From: Paractinoplanes deccanensis
Lineage (GTDB): Bacteria > Actinomycetota > Actinomycetes > Mycobacteriales > Micromonosporaceae
Assembly (NCBI RefSeq): GCF_016862115.1
Contig: NZ_BOMI01000115.1
Span: 1 to 64,000, forward strand
Direction: 5' to 3'
DNA length: 64,000 bases
The translations under genes and the position numbers were made by a program. Under the pieces are notes generated by a model that was not told where the DNA came from, ran no database searches, and was given only the letters and a program-made list of their open reading frames with translations. Position 1 is the first letter of the stretch. Each line of letters opens with the position of its first letter. Positions 31,240 to 40,235 of this stretch are shown here, piece after piece.

Positions 31240-32208
31240 ATGCTGGGCTTGCGCATCTTGGCCGCGGTGCGGAAGGAGCCGGACTGGACGGCGATGACGC
31301 CCGATCGGCTCGCGACCCTGCGCGACGCGGAGAACCGCCGGCGATCGTCGCCGCTGATCCGGGTCGTCACCGGCTTTCCCGCACGCGGCGTGCGGATCGG
31401 GTGGCGGGACGTCGCGCTGCCCGACCGCGTGGTGCGAACCCGCGTTTACCGTCCATCGGCAGAGGCTGATGCGGTACGGGGTGGTCGCCCGCTCGTTCTG
31501 CACGTGCACGGCGGCGGGTTCGTCGGCACCGCCGTACAGAGTGATTGGATCAACAGCCACATCGCCGCGAGGCTGCGGGCCCTCGTCGTGTCGGTCGAGC
31601 ACCGGCTCCTGTCGTTCGACACCCCGCTGGCCGCGATGGTCGAGGACGGCTGGGACGTGCTGCGCCACGTGCTGACGTGGGACGAGGTCGATCCCGGGCG
31701 GGTCGCGGTCTTCGGGGAGAGCGCCGGCGGAACGGTGGCCGCGATGGCCGCCCTGCGCGCGGGCCCGGCGATCCGGGCGCAGGTGCTGGTCAACCCGTGC
31801 GTCGACGTGACGCCGTCGGCGCTCGGCTATCCGTCGATGAGGGAGCACGCCGACAGTCCCACCCTCACGCTGCCGCAGATGACGTTCTTCCTGCGCCTGG
31901 CCGTTCCGGAAGGCGCGGACCCGCGGGCCGTGTCGCCCCTGTACGCCGGGGACGCCGACGACCTGGCCCCGGCGCTCGTCGTGGTGCCGACGCTCGACCC
32001 GGTCGCCGATCAGGGATGGGCGTACGCACGGCGGCTGCGCGACGCGGGCGTGCCGGTGAACGTCGCTGAACATCCCGGGGCGCCGCACGCGTTCGTCAGC
32101 ACCCCGGGCCTGGTGTCGCGGGCCAGGGTCGCCCGTGCCGAGATCATCGACTTTCTGCGGGCCCGCCTGGGCGCCCAGCGGCCGCAGGTACGAAGATCGG
32201 GAGCATGA
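31240..32208 (+). CDS. HSL-family alpha/beta hydrolase (esterase/lipase)
   Basis: A 322-residue esterase with an intact catalytic set: oxyanion HVHGGGFVG, nucleophile FGESAGG, acid in PTLDPVADQG and His in GAPHAF. It is useful as a contrast to the serine-less relative at 16576-17316. ATG 31240 has a GGAGGTG site. The next gene overlaps it as ATGA. Probably hydrolyses short acyl esters; regulated with its neighbour by the divergent TetR. Confidence 0.9.
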   Translation: MLGLRILAAVRKEPDWTAMTPDRLATLRDAENRRRSSPLIRVVTGFPARGVRIGWRDVALPDRVVRTRVYRPSAEADAVRGGRPLVLHVHGGGFVGTAVQSDWINSHIAARLRALVVSVEHRLLSFDTPLAAMVEDGWDVLRHVLTWDEVDPGRVAVFGESAGGTVAAMAALRAGPAIRAQVLVNPCVDVTPSALGYPSMREHADSPTLTLPQMTFFLRLAVPEGADPRAVSPLYAGDADDLAPALVVVPTLDPVADQGWAYARRLRDAGVPVNVAEHPGAPHAFVSTPGLVSRARVARAEIIDFLRARLGAQRPQVRRSGA

Positions 32209-32966
32209 CCGAGCTGTCCGCCATCCACCAGAACCTCGTCGACACCGTGCCGGCCGGCGCGGGCGCCCGCATCGAGGACGAGACCGTCGCCTACGAGCAC
32301 GACGGGCAAGCCCTCGAGGGGTACGCGGTGCACGACGCCGCCATCACCGACCGCAAGCCCGCGGTGATCGTCATCCACGACTGGTCGGGCCTGCGCGAGT
32401 ATCCGAAGGCCCGCGCGCAGATGATCGCCCGCCTCGGTTACTTCGCGTTCGCCGCCGACGTCTACGGCGCCGGCGTCACCTTCGACAACGACGAGCAGTC
32501 GTCCGCCGAGGCCGGCAAGTACTACGCCGACCTGCCGCTGCTGCGCGCCCGGGTCCAGGCGGCGTACGACCTCGTCGCCCGCGACCCGCGCGTCGACCCG
32601 GACCGCATCGTGGTCATCGGCTACTGCTTCGGCGGCAGCGCGGCCCTGGAGTTCGCCCGATCCGGTGCCCCGCTCGCCGGCACGGTCTCCTTCCACGGCG
32701 GCCTGGTCACCCACGACCCGGCCGACGTGGCGGCCATCACCGGCCCGCTGCTCATCCTCACCGGCGCGGCCGACCCGGTCGTCCCCGACGAGGCGGTCGT
32801 CGCGTTCGCCGATGAGCTGCGCACCCGCGAGGACCTCGACTGGCAGATCACGCTCTACTCCGGCGCCCCGCACGCCTTCACGCTGCCCGGCATCCCGCTC
32901 TACCACGAGAAGGCCGACAAGCGCAGCTGGCGAGAGTTCGTGAACTTCCTCGACGAGGTCTTCTGA
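32205..32966 (+). CDS. Dienelactone hydrolase family protein
   Basis: A 253-residue alpha/beta hydrolase with the Cys nucleophile of dienelactone hydrolases (VIGYCFGG), the acid region TGAADPVVP and His in GAPHAF. The N-terminal region HDWSGLREYP matches the family. It is translationally coupled (ATGA) to the esterase gene. Together they may open a lactone or ester of an aromatic or xenobiotic compound; the actual substrate is not evident. Confidence 0.9.
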   Translation: MTELSAIHQNLVDTVPAGAGARIEDETVAYEHDGQALEGYAVHDAAITDRKPAVIVIHDWSGLREYPKARAQMIARLGYFAFAADVYGAGVTFDNDEQSSAEAGKYYADLPLLRARVQAAYDLVARDPRVDPDRIVVIGYCFGGSAALEFARSGAPLAGTVSFHGGLVTHDPADVAAITGPLLILTGAADPVVPDEAVVAFADELRTREDLDWQITLYSGAPHAFTLPGIPLYHEKADKRSWREFVNFLDEVF

Positions 32967-32973
32967 CCGCAGG

Positions 32974-33006
32974 CCGGGCCGGGGGCTTCGTGAGCCCTCG
33001 GCCCGG
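32974..33006. terminator. Bidirectional hairpin terminator
   Basis: CCGGGCCG then GGGCT pair with AGCCC then CGGCCCGG, with one G-T pair between the two stems, in the 46-base gap between convergent genes. Confidence 0.7.
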
Positions 33007-33012
33007 GCGCCC

Positions 33013-33645
33013 TCACGCGACGAACGCCTTGGCCAAGTCGCGGGCCTGTTCGTGGGCGAGGCGGCGCCCGGTGGCCGCGTCGGCGGTGACCAGGTTGGGA
33101 CGGAAGTGGACGGCGCGGACGTCGCCGACGCCGGCCCAGCGCAGCCAGTTTTCGAAGTAGGGCGCCTGGAAGTCGGCGCCGAACTCGGGCCCGCGCCCCG
33201 GCCCGTAGACGGCGCTGGTGTAGATGACCGCGGCCCGCTTGCCGCGCAGCAGCCCGGTGTAGCCCGCGTCCGGGTCGAAGCCGAACACCAGGCCCGGCTG
33301 GCTGATCACATCGATGAACTGCTTGAGGATGTACGGAATGCCGGCGTTCCACATGGGCACGCTGAACAGGTAGCGGTCGGCCGCGTCGAAGCGCCGGAAC
33401 GTGGCGATCGCCGCCTCCCAGGCCTCGGCGGCCTTGCCCTGCGGCTGCTCACCGGCGAAGACGGCCATCTTGGCCGCCGCCGCGTCCGGCCCGAACGCCG
33501 GCAGCGTGCCGTCCCAGAGGTCGTACTCCTCGACGGCGGCGCGGTCGTCCAGCGAATCCCGGACCACCTCCAGGAACGTGCCGGCGAGCGCCAGCGACTC
33601 CGAGCGCGGCCCGCGGGGCGAGGCGGAGATGTGCAGGACCTTCAT
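33013..33645 (-). CDS. azoR: FMN-dependent NADH:quinone/azo reductase (AzoR type)
   Basis: A 210-residue flavodoxin-fold enzyme. The FMN phosphate loop is ISASPRGPRSES, and further motifs are FSVPMWNAGIPYILKQFID and YTSAVYGPG, matching AzoR family proteins. It would reduce quinones and azo compounds with NADH, giving protection against thiol or electrophile stress. It is divergent from a MarR gene across a 346-base region holding five near-identical palindromes, so regulation by that MarR protein is very likely. Confidence 0.92.
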   Translation of the reverse strand: MKVLHISASPRGPRSESLALAGTFLEVVRDSLDDRAAVEEYDLWDGTLPAFGPDAAAAKMAVFAGEQPQGKAAEAWEAAIATFRRFDAADRYLFSVPMWNAGIPYILKQFIDVISQPGLVFGFDPDAGYTGLLRGKRAAVIYTSAVYGPGRGPEFGADFQAPYFENWLRWAGVGDVRAVHFRPNLVTADAATGRRLAHEQARDLAKAFVA

Positions 33646-33991
33646 GGTGCCTCCAAACAGTCGTTAACTTCCGCATGCGCGCGCACGCACGTAAGGGGAA
33701 GCGTCGGCAGTGAGGTGGGTGTTGCTTATGCGCGCGCACGCACATAAGCGGAAGCGGTGGCAGTGCGTTGGGTGGATGAGGATGGGTGCTTATGCGCGCG
33801 CACGCACATAAGCGGAAGCAGTAGTGCGGTGGGCTGGGTGGATGGGGGTGCGCGGGCCCGCGCACCCGCGCACCCGCCGATGCCCGGGATGTGGCCGACC
33901 GCATCGCGCGGCAGGCGAGACGATGATGCGTGTGCACGCACATTTCTACGCCGATGCGTGCGCACGCACAAGAGGTGGCTATGGTGCGGTG
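33646..33991. promoter_or_regulatory. Array of five palindromic operators between azoR and marR
   Basis: Five 14-mers of the form TGCGYGYGCACGCA lie at 33676-33689, 33729-33742, 33793-33806, 33927-33940 and 33955-33968. The last is a perfect palindrome. The first three sit in longer degenerate repeats of about 53-64 bases that also share GGAAGC and GGCAGTG-like tracts; the second and third add flanking CTTATG/CATAAG arms. A separate 18-base palindrome GTGCGCGGGCCCGCGCAC lies at 33848-33865. No coding sequence is supported here. Confidence 0.85.
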
Positions 33992-34447
33992 ATGAGCGAC
34001 ACCGATGCGGCCGCCTGGGCGGCTCTCCTGCGGGTGCATGCCGCCCTGGTCCCGCGCCTCGACAAGGAGCTTCAGGCGAGCTGCGGGTTGCCGTTGACCT
34101 GGTACGACGTGCTGCTGGAGCTGAACTCGGCGCCGGGGCGCAAGCTGAGCATGGGCGAGCTGGGGGAGGTGGCCGTGGTGAGCCGCACCCGGGCCAGCCG
34201 GGTGGTGGACAGTCTGGCCGACGCCGGCCTGGTGGTCCGCGAGACGAACCCCGACGACAAGCGTTCCGCCTACGCCACCATCACGGAGGAGGGGCGCCGG
34301 CGCCTGCGCGAGGCGGCCCCGGTCTACCTGGACGGCATCCACCGCCACTTCACGTCCCGCATGACCGCGAACGAGGCCCGCACCGTCGCGCGGGCCCTGG
34401 AGAAGGTCCTGGAGCCAGGCCCGCCACCGACGCGCGGTGAACGCTGA
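33992..34447 (+). CDS. MarR-family transcriptional regulator
   Basis: A 151-residue MarR protein. The winged helix spans about 45-110: LSMGELGEVAVVSRTRASR is the recognition region and the wing contains NPDDKRSAYATIT, the conserved D-x-R motif. ATG 33992 lies 23 bases after the last operator palindrome. It likely represses the divergent azoreductase and its own gene, responding to quinones or similar compounds. Confidence 0.93.
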   Translation: MSDTDAAAWAALLRVHAALVPRLDKELQASCGLPLTWYDVLLELNSAPGRKLSMGELGEVAVVSRTRASRVVDSLADAGLVVRETNPDDKRSAYATITEEGRRRLREAAPVYLDGIHRHFTSRMTANEARTVARALEKVLEPGPPPTRGER

Positions 34448-34554
34448 CCGCAGGGAGACCGGCGCCGGCCCAATCGAGCGCCACCGCCCCGAGCGCCGGC
34501 CCACCTGAGCGCCGGCCCGAGCCAGGGCCGGCCAACCGCCGGCCCGAGTCGGCG

Positions 34555-35457
34555 TCAGCTCCAGGCCAGGCCCGCCCGGCGCGCCCAGTATTCGCCCGGT
34601 GGCTCCGCCAGCTCGGCGAAGGACTCCGCGTCCACCGGCATCGTCAGGGCGCGCAGGTTGGACTCGAGCTGGCCGGCCGTCGCCGCGCCCGAGAGCACCA
34701 CGTTCGCCCACGGCTGGGCCAGGGCCGCGGCCAGGGCCACCGCGTCCGGGGCCTCGCCCAGGGAGCGGAGGGCGGCCAGGCGCCCGTTCGCCATGGCCTC
34801 CTTCACGATCACCAGGCAACCCGCGTCGTGGGCCTCCGCGAGCGCCGGGCCGGCCGAGGGCTCCAGCAGGTTCCATGTGGCCTGGACGCTGCGGAACAGC
34901 GGTTCGCCGTCGACCCGTACCGCCAGAGCCTCTCGGATCGCCGCCGCCTGGGACGGGCCGCTTGTCGAGAGGCCGACCACCACGCCCTGCGCCGCCAGGC
35001 CGGCGAGGCGGCGGTGCAGCACCCGGTCGGTCAGCGCGGGGCTCTCCGGCGTCACCGAGTGGATGTGGTAGATGTCGAGCCGGTCGCCGAGCAGGTCCTG
35101 CGTCTCGCCGATCTGGCGGTCGAACGTGGCGACGCCGTGGTCCTTCACCTCGTGCACCTCGGCGTCGACGCGCCACTCCGCCGTGTACGTGTAGCCCCAT
35201 TTGCTGCCCACCACCGCGTCGTCGTGGGCGTGCTTGCGGAGCCAGTCGGCGAGAAACTGCTCGGCGCGGCCGTACGAGCGGGCCACGTCGAAGTAGCGCA
35301 CCCCTCGGGCGTACGCGTCGTCGAGCAGCTCGAAGACCCGGGCGCGCAGCGCCTCCACCGTGCGCTCGGCCGGCAGGTCGGCGTCGCGGCCGAGGTTGAT
35401 GTACCCGGGGCGGCCGACGGCGGCCAGCCCCAGGCCGATGCCGCGGACCGAGATCAA
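34555..35457 (-). CDS. Aldo/keto reductase
   Basis: A 300-residue AKR-fold oxidoreductase. Catalytic residues appear in YFDVARSYGRAEQFL (Asp and Tyr), GSKWGY (Lys) and the His of IYHIHSV. The cofactor end is ANVVLSGAATAGQLESNL. The start is a TTG at 35457 overlapping the upstream stop as TTGA; no ATG or GTG fits as well. NADPH-dependent reduction of a carbonyl or sugar substrate is expected, without further detail. Confidence 0.82.
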   Translation of the reverse strand: MISVRGIGLGLAAVGRPGYINLGRDADLPAERTVEALRARVFELLDDAYARGVRYFDVARSYGRAEQFLADWLRKHAHDDAVVGSKWGYTYTAEWRVDAEVHEVKDHGVATFDRQIGETQDLLGDRLDIYHIHSVTPESPALTDRVLHRRLAGLAAQGVVVGLSTSGPSQAAAIREALAVRVDGEPLFRSVQATWNLLEPSAGPALAEAHDAGCLVIVKEAMANGRLAALRSLGEAPDAVALAAALAQPWANVVLSGAATAGQLESNLRALTMPVDAESFAELAEPPGEYWARRAGLAWS

Positions 35458-35960
35458 CGGCTGGAGGCGGTACGGGCGGCGATCATCTGGGCGGCCGTCA
35501 TGCGGTCGGCGGGCACCGAGGCGCTCGGGCGGCGGCCCGCGCGGCGGAAGCCGTCGTCCGTGCGGGGCGCGATCAGCTCGGCGCTCTCGATCTTTGTCGG
35601 GGCTCCGGCCTGCGGGGACGGCGTCGAGAGGTCGGGATACCGTGCCTCCCACGCTTGGCGTACGCGATCGGGAATGTGCAGGTGACGCCAGAGCCGGCGG
35701 AGCAGGCCCGGGTGCAACAGGTCGTTGATCTCGCAGCAGTCGGCGGCCTGGCAGAGCACGGTCTGGTAGGCCAGGCGCTGCTGGGCCGGGTTCTCCAGGT
35801 CGAAGATCCGGCGTGACTTGTGGCCGGCGGCCATGTGGTGCGGGAGCTCCAGCACCCCTACGCTGTGGCCGCGCAGGTCGTCGAGTCGTTCGGGGACGGA
35901 GGGTGCCCGATCCTGAGGGCCGCGCTGCCGGCGGCCGTCGCGGGCGGCGACGTACGGCAT
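35454..35960 (-). CDS. Hypothetical protein
   Basis: A 168-residue soluble protein with no signal or membrane segment. The central part (VGVLELPHHMAAGHKSRRIFDLENPAQQRLAYQTVL in two blocks, then RLWRHLHIPDRVRQAWEARYP) looks conserved and matches a pattern I associate with uncharacterised actinomycete proteins. The last 45 residues are Arg/Ala-rich and poorly conserved in appearance. It overlaps the aldo/keto reductase start by four bases. No function can be assigned. Confidence 0.6.
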   Translation of the reverse strand: MPYVAARDGRRQRGPQDRAPSVPERLDDLRGHSVGVLELPHHMAAGHKSRRIFDLENPAQQRLAYQTVLCQAADCCEINDLLHPGLLRRLWRHLHIPDRVRQAWEARYPDLSTPSPQAGAPTKIESAELIAPRTDDGFRRAGRRPSASVPADRMTAAQMIAARTASSR

Positions 35961-35969
35961 GGGCCCAGG

Positions 35970-37151
35970 CTAAGCCCGGGGACGCGCGCCGGGTACCCGC
36001 TCGGCCGGATCGGTTACGCGGGTGCCGAAAGTGACCGTGTTCCGCAAACGCCGTTTCACGCCGCCCGCCGCCCGGTTCCGCAGGCGGATGAACGGGTTCA
36101 CCGGCGGCGGCTCGACCGGCCGGTCGAGTGACTCGGCGTGACCGAGCATGCCGACGATCGTGTCGATCGCCGCCTCCAGCACCTTTGTCTCCGGCAGCTG
36201 GTCCGGGGTCGGCCCGTCCGCCGGGATCGCCACCGGCCGCAGCTCCTCGAGATCGCCGGCGACCTGGCAGGGGTACGCGCGCAGCGTCTCGATCTGCTGC
36301 TCGGCGACCGCCATCACCCACGCCGCCCGGTCCGCCCCGATGCCGAAGCGCAGCGCGTTCGCCCGCTGCTTGAGGACCGCGTCGACCAGGTGTTTCTGCA
36401 CGACCCGCTGGTACGGGACCCGGTGCGGGTACAGGTCGCCGAGGGCCTGGTTGACGCGGCGCAGGAGCTCGACCTCGGCCGCGCCGAGCGACACGTTCGC
36501 GGTCGGCGCGGCCACCGTGCAGAGCCCGTCCGGGATGCCGGTGACCCCGGCGAAGCGCTGCCAGAGCGTGTCGTGCGGGGCCCCGGCGGGCGGCACGGTG
36601 ATGAGGTGGCGCTGCGTGGGCGGCACCAGGTCGCCCCACCGGCGCAGCATCCGGTCGGCCGTGTGCTCGTCCCAGAACGCCTGGTAGCGGCCGTGCTCGA
36701 CGGCGGACAGGAAGTCCTCGAAGCGCCAGGTGCTGCGGCCGCGGATGCTCTGCTGCCACATCGACGGCAGCGTGCGCCACAGGTCGCGCCCGGCCACGAT
36801 GATGTGCACCTCGGCGCCGCCCAGCGACGCGACCGCCCGCGCGGCCTGCTCGCTCGTGGCCGCGCCCAGCCCCTCGCTGCTGATCACCACGTCGCCGGGC
36901 CAGGCCACGGCCATCGCCGCGAGCCGGTCCCACGTCCAGCCGGAGTCCGGGTCGTGCCAGGCAACGCCGCGCAGGTCCGCCATCGCCTGGTCGTGCGCGT
37001 AGAGCGAGTGCGGCACCAGCACGCCGGCGCGGTCACGCAGGGTGTCCGCGTTGCCCCACAGGACGTTCTGGATGTAGGTGCTGCCGGTCTTGGGCGCACC
37101 GATGTGCAGGAAAACTCGCTGGGCCAATGCTGCCGCCTCCCCAGGTGTCAC
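35970..37151 (-). CDS. Sulfotransferase-like protein
   Basis: A 393-residue protein whose N-terminus (FLHIGAPKTGSTYIQN) is the 5'-phosphosulfate-binding loop of PAPS-dependent sulfotransferases; VHIIVAGRDLWRTLPSMWQQ fits the 3'-phosphate-binding region. The C-terminal 130 residues have no recognised motif. It probably transfers sulfate to a glycan, lipid or secondary metabolite. It lies nine bases upstream of the hypothetical gene at 35454-35960 and may be the first gene of a three-gene leftward unit. Confidence 0.8.
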   Translation of the reverse strand: MTPGEAAALAQRVFLHIGAPKTGSTYIQNVLWGNADTLRDRAGVLVPHSLYAHDQAMADLRGVAWHDPDSGWTWDRLAAMAVAWPGDVVISSEGLGAATSEQAARAVASLGGAEVHIIVAGRDLWRTLPSMWQQSIRGRSTWRFEDFLSAVEHGRYQAFWDEHTADRMLRRWGDLVPPTQRHLITVPPAGAPHDTLWQRFAGVTGIPDGLCTVAAPTANVSLGAAEVELLRRVNQALGDLYPHRVPYQRVVQKHLVDAVLKQRANALRFGIGADRAAWVMAVAEQQIETLRAYPCQVAGDLEELRPVAIPADGPTPDQLPETKVLEAAIDTIVGMLGHAESLDRPVEPPPVNPFIRLRNRAAGGVKRRLRNTVTFGTRVTDPAERVPGARPRA

Positions 37152-37283
37152 GCGCGCACCCGTCGGGGGTGGTCAAAGGAAGATGGCACCATCTGATCAA
37201 AGTCGACTGGGAAAGTCGTAAAACACTCCCAGGAGTTCGCCCAAGAGGCGTAATAGCCGCATCCCGGGGTGAAGTTCGCGCGT

Positions 37284-38477
37284 TCAGCTGACGGCCGGTG
37301 TCAACGCGGGTACGCGGCGCAGGTAGCCGGCGAGCACGCCGCCGATGCCGGCGAAGACCGAGGCGAGCGCGACGACGGCCGGCCACGAGCCCAGTGACCA
37401 GGCCGTGCCGGCGAGGCTGCCGAAGACCGACGAGCCCGCGTAGTACGCGAAGAGGTAGAGCGACGCGGCCTGCCCCGCCGGCACCCCGCCCGCGTGTGCG
37501 CGCACCGGCACCCAGCCGCTGGCCACGCCGTGCACGCAGAAGAACCCGGCGGTCATCACGGCCAGCCCCACGACCATCACCGGCAGGCTGTCGGGCAGGG
37601 TGAGCAGCAGGCCCGCGGCGGTCAGGACGCAGCCGAACGGCATGACGGCGCGCCGCCCGTACCGGTCGGCCAGCCGCCCCGAGACCGCCGAGCTGAGCGT
37701 GCCCACCGGGTAGACCAGGAAGACCGCGCCGGCCGCGCCCGCGCCGAGCAGGAACGGCGCGCTGGTGAGCCGGAAGCCCATCGCGTTGTAGACCGAGACG
37801 AACGCGCCCATCGAGCACGCCCCGATCGCGTACAGGCTGAGCAGGGCCGGATCGGTCAGCGCCCGCCGGGTCGTCGCCGCGCGCGGCCGGGGCACGAAGT
37901 TGCGCGAGGCCGGCAGCAGCAGCGCGACCACGATCGCGCAGGCCACCCCGACGAGCGCCACCACTGCCATGGCCCATCGCCAGCCGTACGCCTCCGCCAC
38001 CCAGCCGGTGATCAGCCGCCCCGCCATGCCGCCGAGCGCGGTGCCGCCGATGTAGAGGCCCGCGGCGCGTGCGTGCGTGTCCGGGTGCAGTTCCTCCCGC
38101 AGGTAGGCGGTGGCGACCGCCGGCAGCCCGGCGAGCGTCACGCCCTGGAGCAGTCGCAGCCCCAACAGCACATGCCAGCCGGGTGCGAGCGCGCAGGCGA
38201 GCCCCACCGCGGCGGAGAGCGCCAGCGACAGGTGGATCAGGCGGGTGCGGCCCAGCCTCTCCGAGAGCGGCCCGGTGATCAACAGCGCCACGCCGAGGCC
38301 GATCGTGGCCAGCGACAGCGACCAGGCGCTCTGGGCGGGCGTCAGGCCGAACGCCGTCGCGAGGTCGGGCAGCAGCGCCTGGGTGCTGTAGAGCAGTGCG
38401 AACGTCGCCACGCCCGCGGCGAACAGGGCGAGGCAGATCCGGCGGTAGCCGGGCGTCCCGGCGCGGTGGGTGCTCAC
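37284..38477 (-). CDS. MFS transporter (YnfM-like)
   Basis: A 397-residue, 12-helix major facilitator protein. The opening LLYSTQALLPDLATAFG, loop GPLSERLGRTRLIHLS and LRLLQGVTLAGLPAVATAYL match the YnfM/arabinose-efflux-like group. GTG 38477 has a GAAAGG site; longer starts would extend into the divergent promoter. It is divergent from a LysR gene, the usual partner of this transporter type. Confidence 0.9.
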   Translation of the reverse strand: MSTHRAGTPGYRRICLALFAAGVATFALLYSTQALLPDLATAFGLTPAQSAWSLSLATIGLGVALLITGPLSERLGRTRLIHLSLALSAAVGLACALAPGWHVLLGLRLLQGVTLAGLPAVATAYLREELHPDTHARAAGLYIGGTALGGMAGRLITGWVAEAYGWRWAMAVVALVGVACAIVVALLLPASRNFVPRPRAATTRRALTDPALLSLYAIGACSMGAFVSVYNAMGFRLTSAPFLLGAGAAGAVFLVYPVGTLSSAVSGRLADRYGRRAVMPFGCVLTAAGLLLTLPDSLPVMVVGLAVMTAGFFCVHGVASGWVPVRAHAGGVPAGQAASLYLFAYYAGSSVFGSLAGTAWSLGSWPAVVALASVFAGIGGVLAGYLRRVPALTPAVS

Positions 38478-38548
38478 ACGATCGACCTTTCGCCGGCGTA
38501 CGGCATGCGTCCAATGCATGGAAACCATGGCCCTCATGCGCCGGACGT

Positions 38549-39451
38549 ATGATCGGAGGAGTGCTGATCGAGGATCTCCGCGCGCTGCTGGCGCTGGGTG
38601 AGCATCGCCACGTCACCGAGGCCGCCGCCGCCCTGGGCACCACCCAGCCGACCCTCTCGCGGCTGCTGTCCCGGGTCGAGGCCGAGGTGGGGGCACGGCT
38701 GTTCGAGCGTGACGCCCGCGGCGTGCACCCGAACCCGCTTGGTGAGGTCACCCTGGCCGCCGCCCGCGACATCGTGGACCGGCACGACCGGCTGCGGCGC
38801 GACCTGGCCGGCCTGCTCGACCCGGAGTCGGGGACGGTCCGGCTCGCGTTCCTCGACTCGATGGCCACCTCGCTGGTGCCGCGCATTCTCCGGGACGTAC
38901 GCCGGCGAGCGCCGCACATGCGCATCGAGCTGCGCCAGGAGCCGGGTCACGAGATGCTGCGCGACCTGGACGCCGGGGTCTCCGAGCTGGCGATGCTCTC
39001 GCCGCGCCCGTCCGGGCCGTACGGCTGGGTGGCCCTGCAGACGCAAAGCCTGGCCCTGATCGTGCCGCCGGGCCACCGCTGGGTCGCGCGCAGCCGGGCC
39101 GTGCCGCTCGCTGAGGTGGCGCGCGAGGACTTCGTGACGATCCCCTCGGGGTTCGGCTTCCGGCGGCTGGTCGACGACCTGTTCGCGGCGGCCGGCGTGA
39201 CCCCGCGGATCGCGTTCGAGATCGGCGACCTGGCGACGATCGAGGGCCTGGTCGGCGCGGGCCTGGGCGTGGCGCTGGTGCCGGAGCAGTTCGTGGGCGC
39301 GTCCGGCACGGTCGGCCTCGCGCTCGCCGCGCCGGGCGCCGAACGGGTGGTCGGCCTGACCTGGCGAACCGACCGCCGGCTCGGCCCGGCGGCGGCGCGC
39401 TTCCGCGACTTCGTGGAACGGGCCGCGCCGTACGGGTTAACGAGTGGTTAA
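38549..39451 (+). CDS. LysR-family transcriptional regulator
   Basis: A 300-residue LysR protein. The helix-turn-helix spans about 5-65 (VTEAAAALGTTQPTLSRLLSR) and the effector domain follows (GTVRLAFLDSMATSLVP). The start at ATG 38549 is the only ATG near; GTG 38561 is also possible but too close to its GGAGGA. It probably controls the divergent MFS gene; repeated CATGCG/ATGCAT motifs in the gap may be its binding sites. Confidence 0.9.
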   Translation: MIGGVLIEDLRALLALGEHRHVTEAAAALGTTQPTLSRLLSRVEAEVGARLFERDARGVHPNPLGEVTLAAARDIVDRHDRLRRDLAGLLDPESGTVRLAFLDSMATSLVPRILRDVRRRAPHMRIELRQEPGHEMLRDLDAGVSELAMLSPRPSGPYGWVALQTQSLALIVPPGHRWVARSRAVPLAEVAREDFVTIPSGFGFRRLVDDLFAAAGVTPRIAFEIGDLATIEGLVGAGLGVALVPEQFVGASGTVGLALAAPGAERVVGLTWRTDRRLGPAAARFRDFVERAAPYGLTSG

Positions 39452-39486
39452 CGCAGGGTGGCCACTCGTCGGGTACGGTTGTCCGG

Positions 39487-40224
39487 GTGACTTCAAGATC
39501 TTCCATGGGGGGCTACTGGCAACCCGCGTCGGACCAGGCCGACGACGTGCGGGTGCTGACCCGCAACGCCGACCTGGTGGAGCTCAAGCTCCTGGTGCCC
39601 GACGGCGGCCCCGTGCGCGGCCAGGCGCGGAAGGTCTATTTCCTCGACACCCCTGAGCTCGACCTCAAACACCACGGCATCGTCGTCCGCGTCCGCGAGC
39701 GCGCCGGCCGACCCGACGACGTGGTCGTCAAGCTGCGCCCGATGCACACCCGCACGGTCCCCGGCTGGCTCCGGCGGGCCCCCGGCTTCCACGTCGAGGT
39801 CGACGCGATGCCCGGCCGCTACGTGTGCTCGGGCGCGCTGAAGAGGCGGCTCGACAAGGGCAGCGTCGCGCGGGCGCTGGCCGAGGGCAAACCGCTGACA
39901 AGCCTGCTCTCCGCGCGGCAGCGCCGGCTGCTCGCCGCGTACGCCCCGCGCGAGCTCGGCGACCTGACCACGTTCGGCCCGGTGGAGGCCCGCAAGCGCC
40001 GGGTGAGGGTCCGCGACGTCACGCTGGCGGCCGAGCGCTGGGTCTACCCGGACGGCTCGGCGCTGCTCGAGCTCTCCACCAAGTGCCCGGTCGACGAGGC
40101 CGCGGCGGTGTCGGCGCGGGTCTCGCGCGCGCTGCGCAAGGACGGCATCGAGCCGGCCGAGATCCAGCACACCAAGACCGAGCTGGCCCTGGCGGGAGCC
40201 GCGGCGGGCACGTCGGCGGCCTGA
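39487..40224 (+). CDS. CYTH/triphosphate-tunnel-like protein
   Basis: A 245-residue protein with the CYTH pattern: VELKLLV at the N-terminus (degenerate ExExK), VYFLDTPELDLKHHGIVVRVRER, DDVVVKLRP, and a later LLELSTKCP strand. The family includes inorganic triphosphatases and class IV adenylate cyclases and binds triphosphates in a barrel lined by Glu/Lys/Arg. The first motif lacks the canonical second and third acidic residues, so activity is uncertain. GTG 39487 is the start. Confidence 0.65.
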   Translation: MTSRSSMGGYWQPASDQADDVRVLTRNADLVELKLLVPDGGPVRGQARKVYFLDTPELDLKHHGIVVRVRERAGRPDDVVVKLRPMHTRTVPGWLRRAPGFHVEVDAMPGRYVCSGALKRRLDKGSVARALAEGKPLTSLLSARQRRLLAAYAPRELGDLTTFGPVEARKRRVRVRDVTLAAERWVYPDGSALLELSTKCPVDEAAAVSARVSRALRKDGIEPAEIQHTKTELALAGAAAGTSAA

Positions 40225-40235
40225 GCGGCGGCCGC

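Noticed and set aside
33670-33968. CRISPR-like array
   Set aside because: The repeated units are 14-base palindromes at irregular distances in a divergent promoter, with no spacers of even length and no cas genes; operators explain them better.
37201-37235. Small inverted repeats (CGACT/AGTCG and ACTCC/GAGT) upstream of the sulfotransferase gene
   Set aside because: Arms are only four to five bases, not better than chance for this composition.
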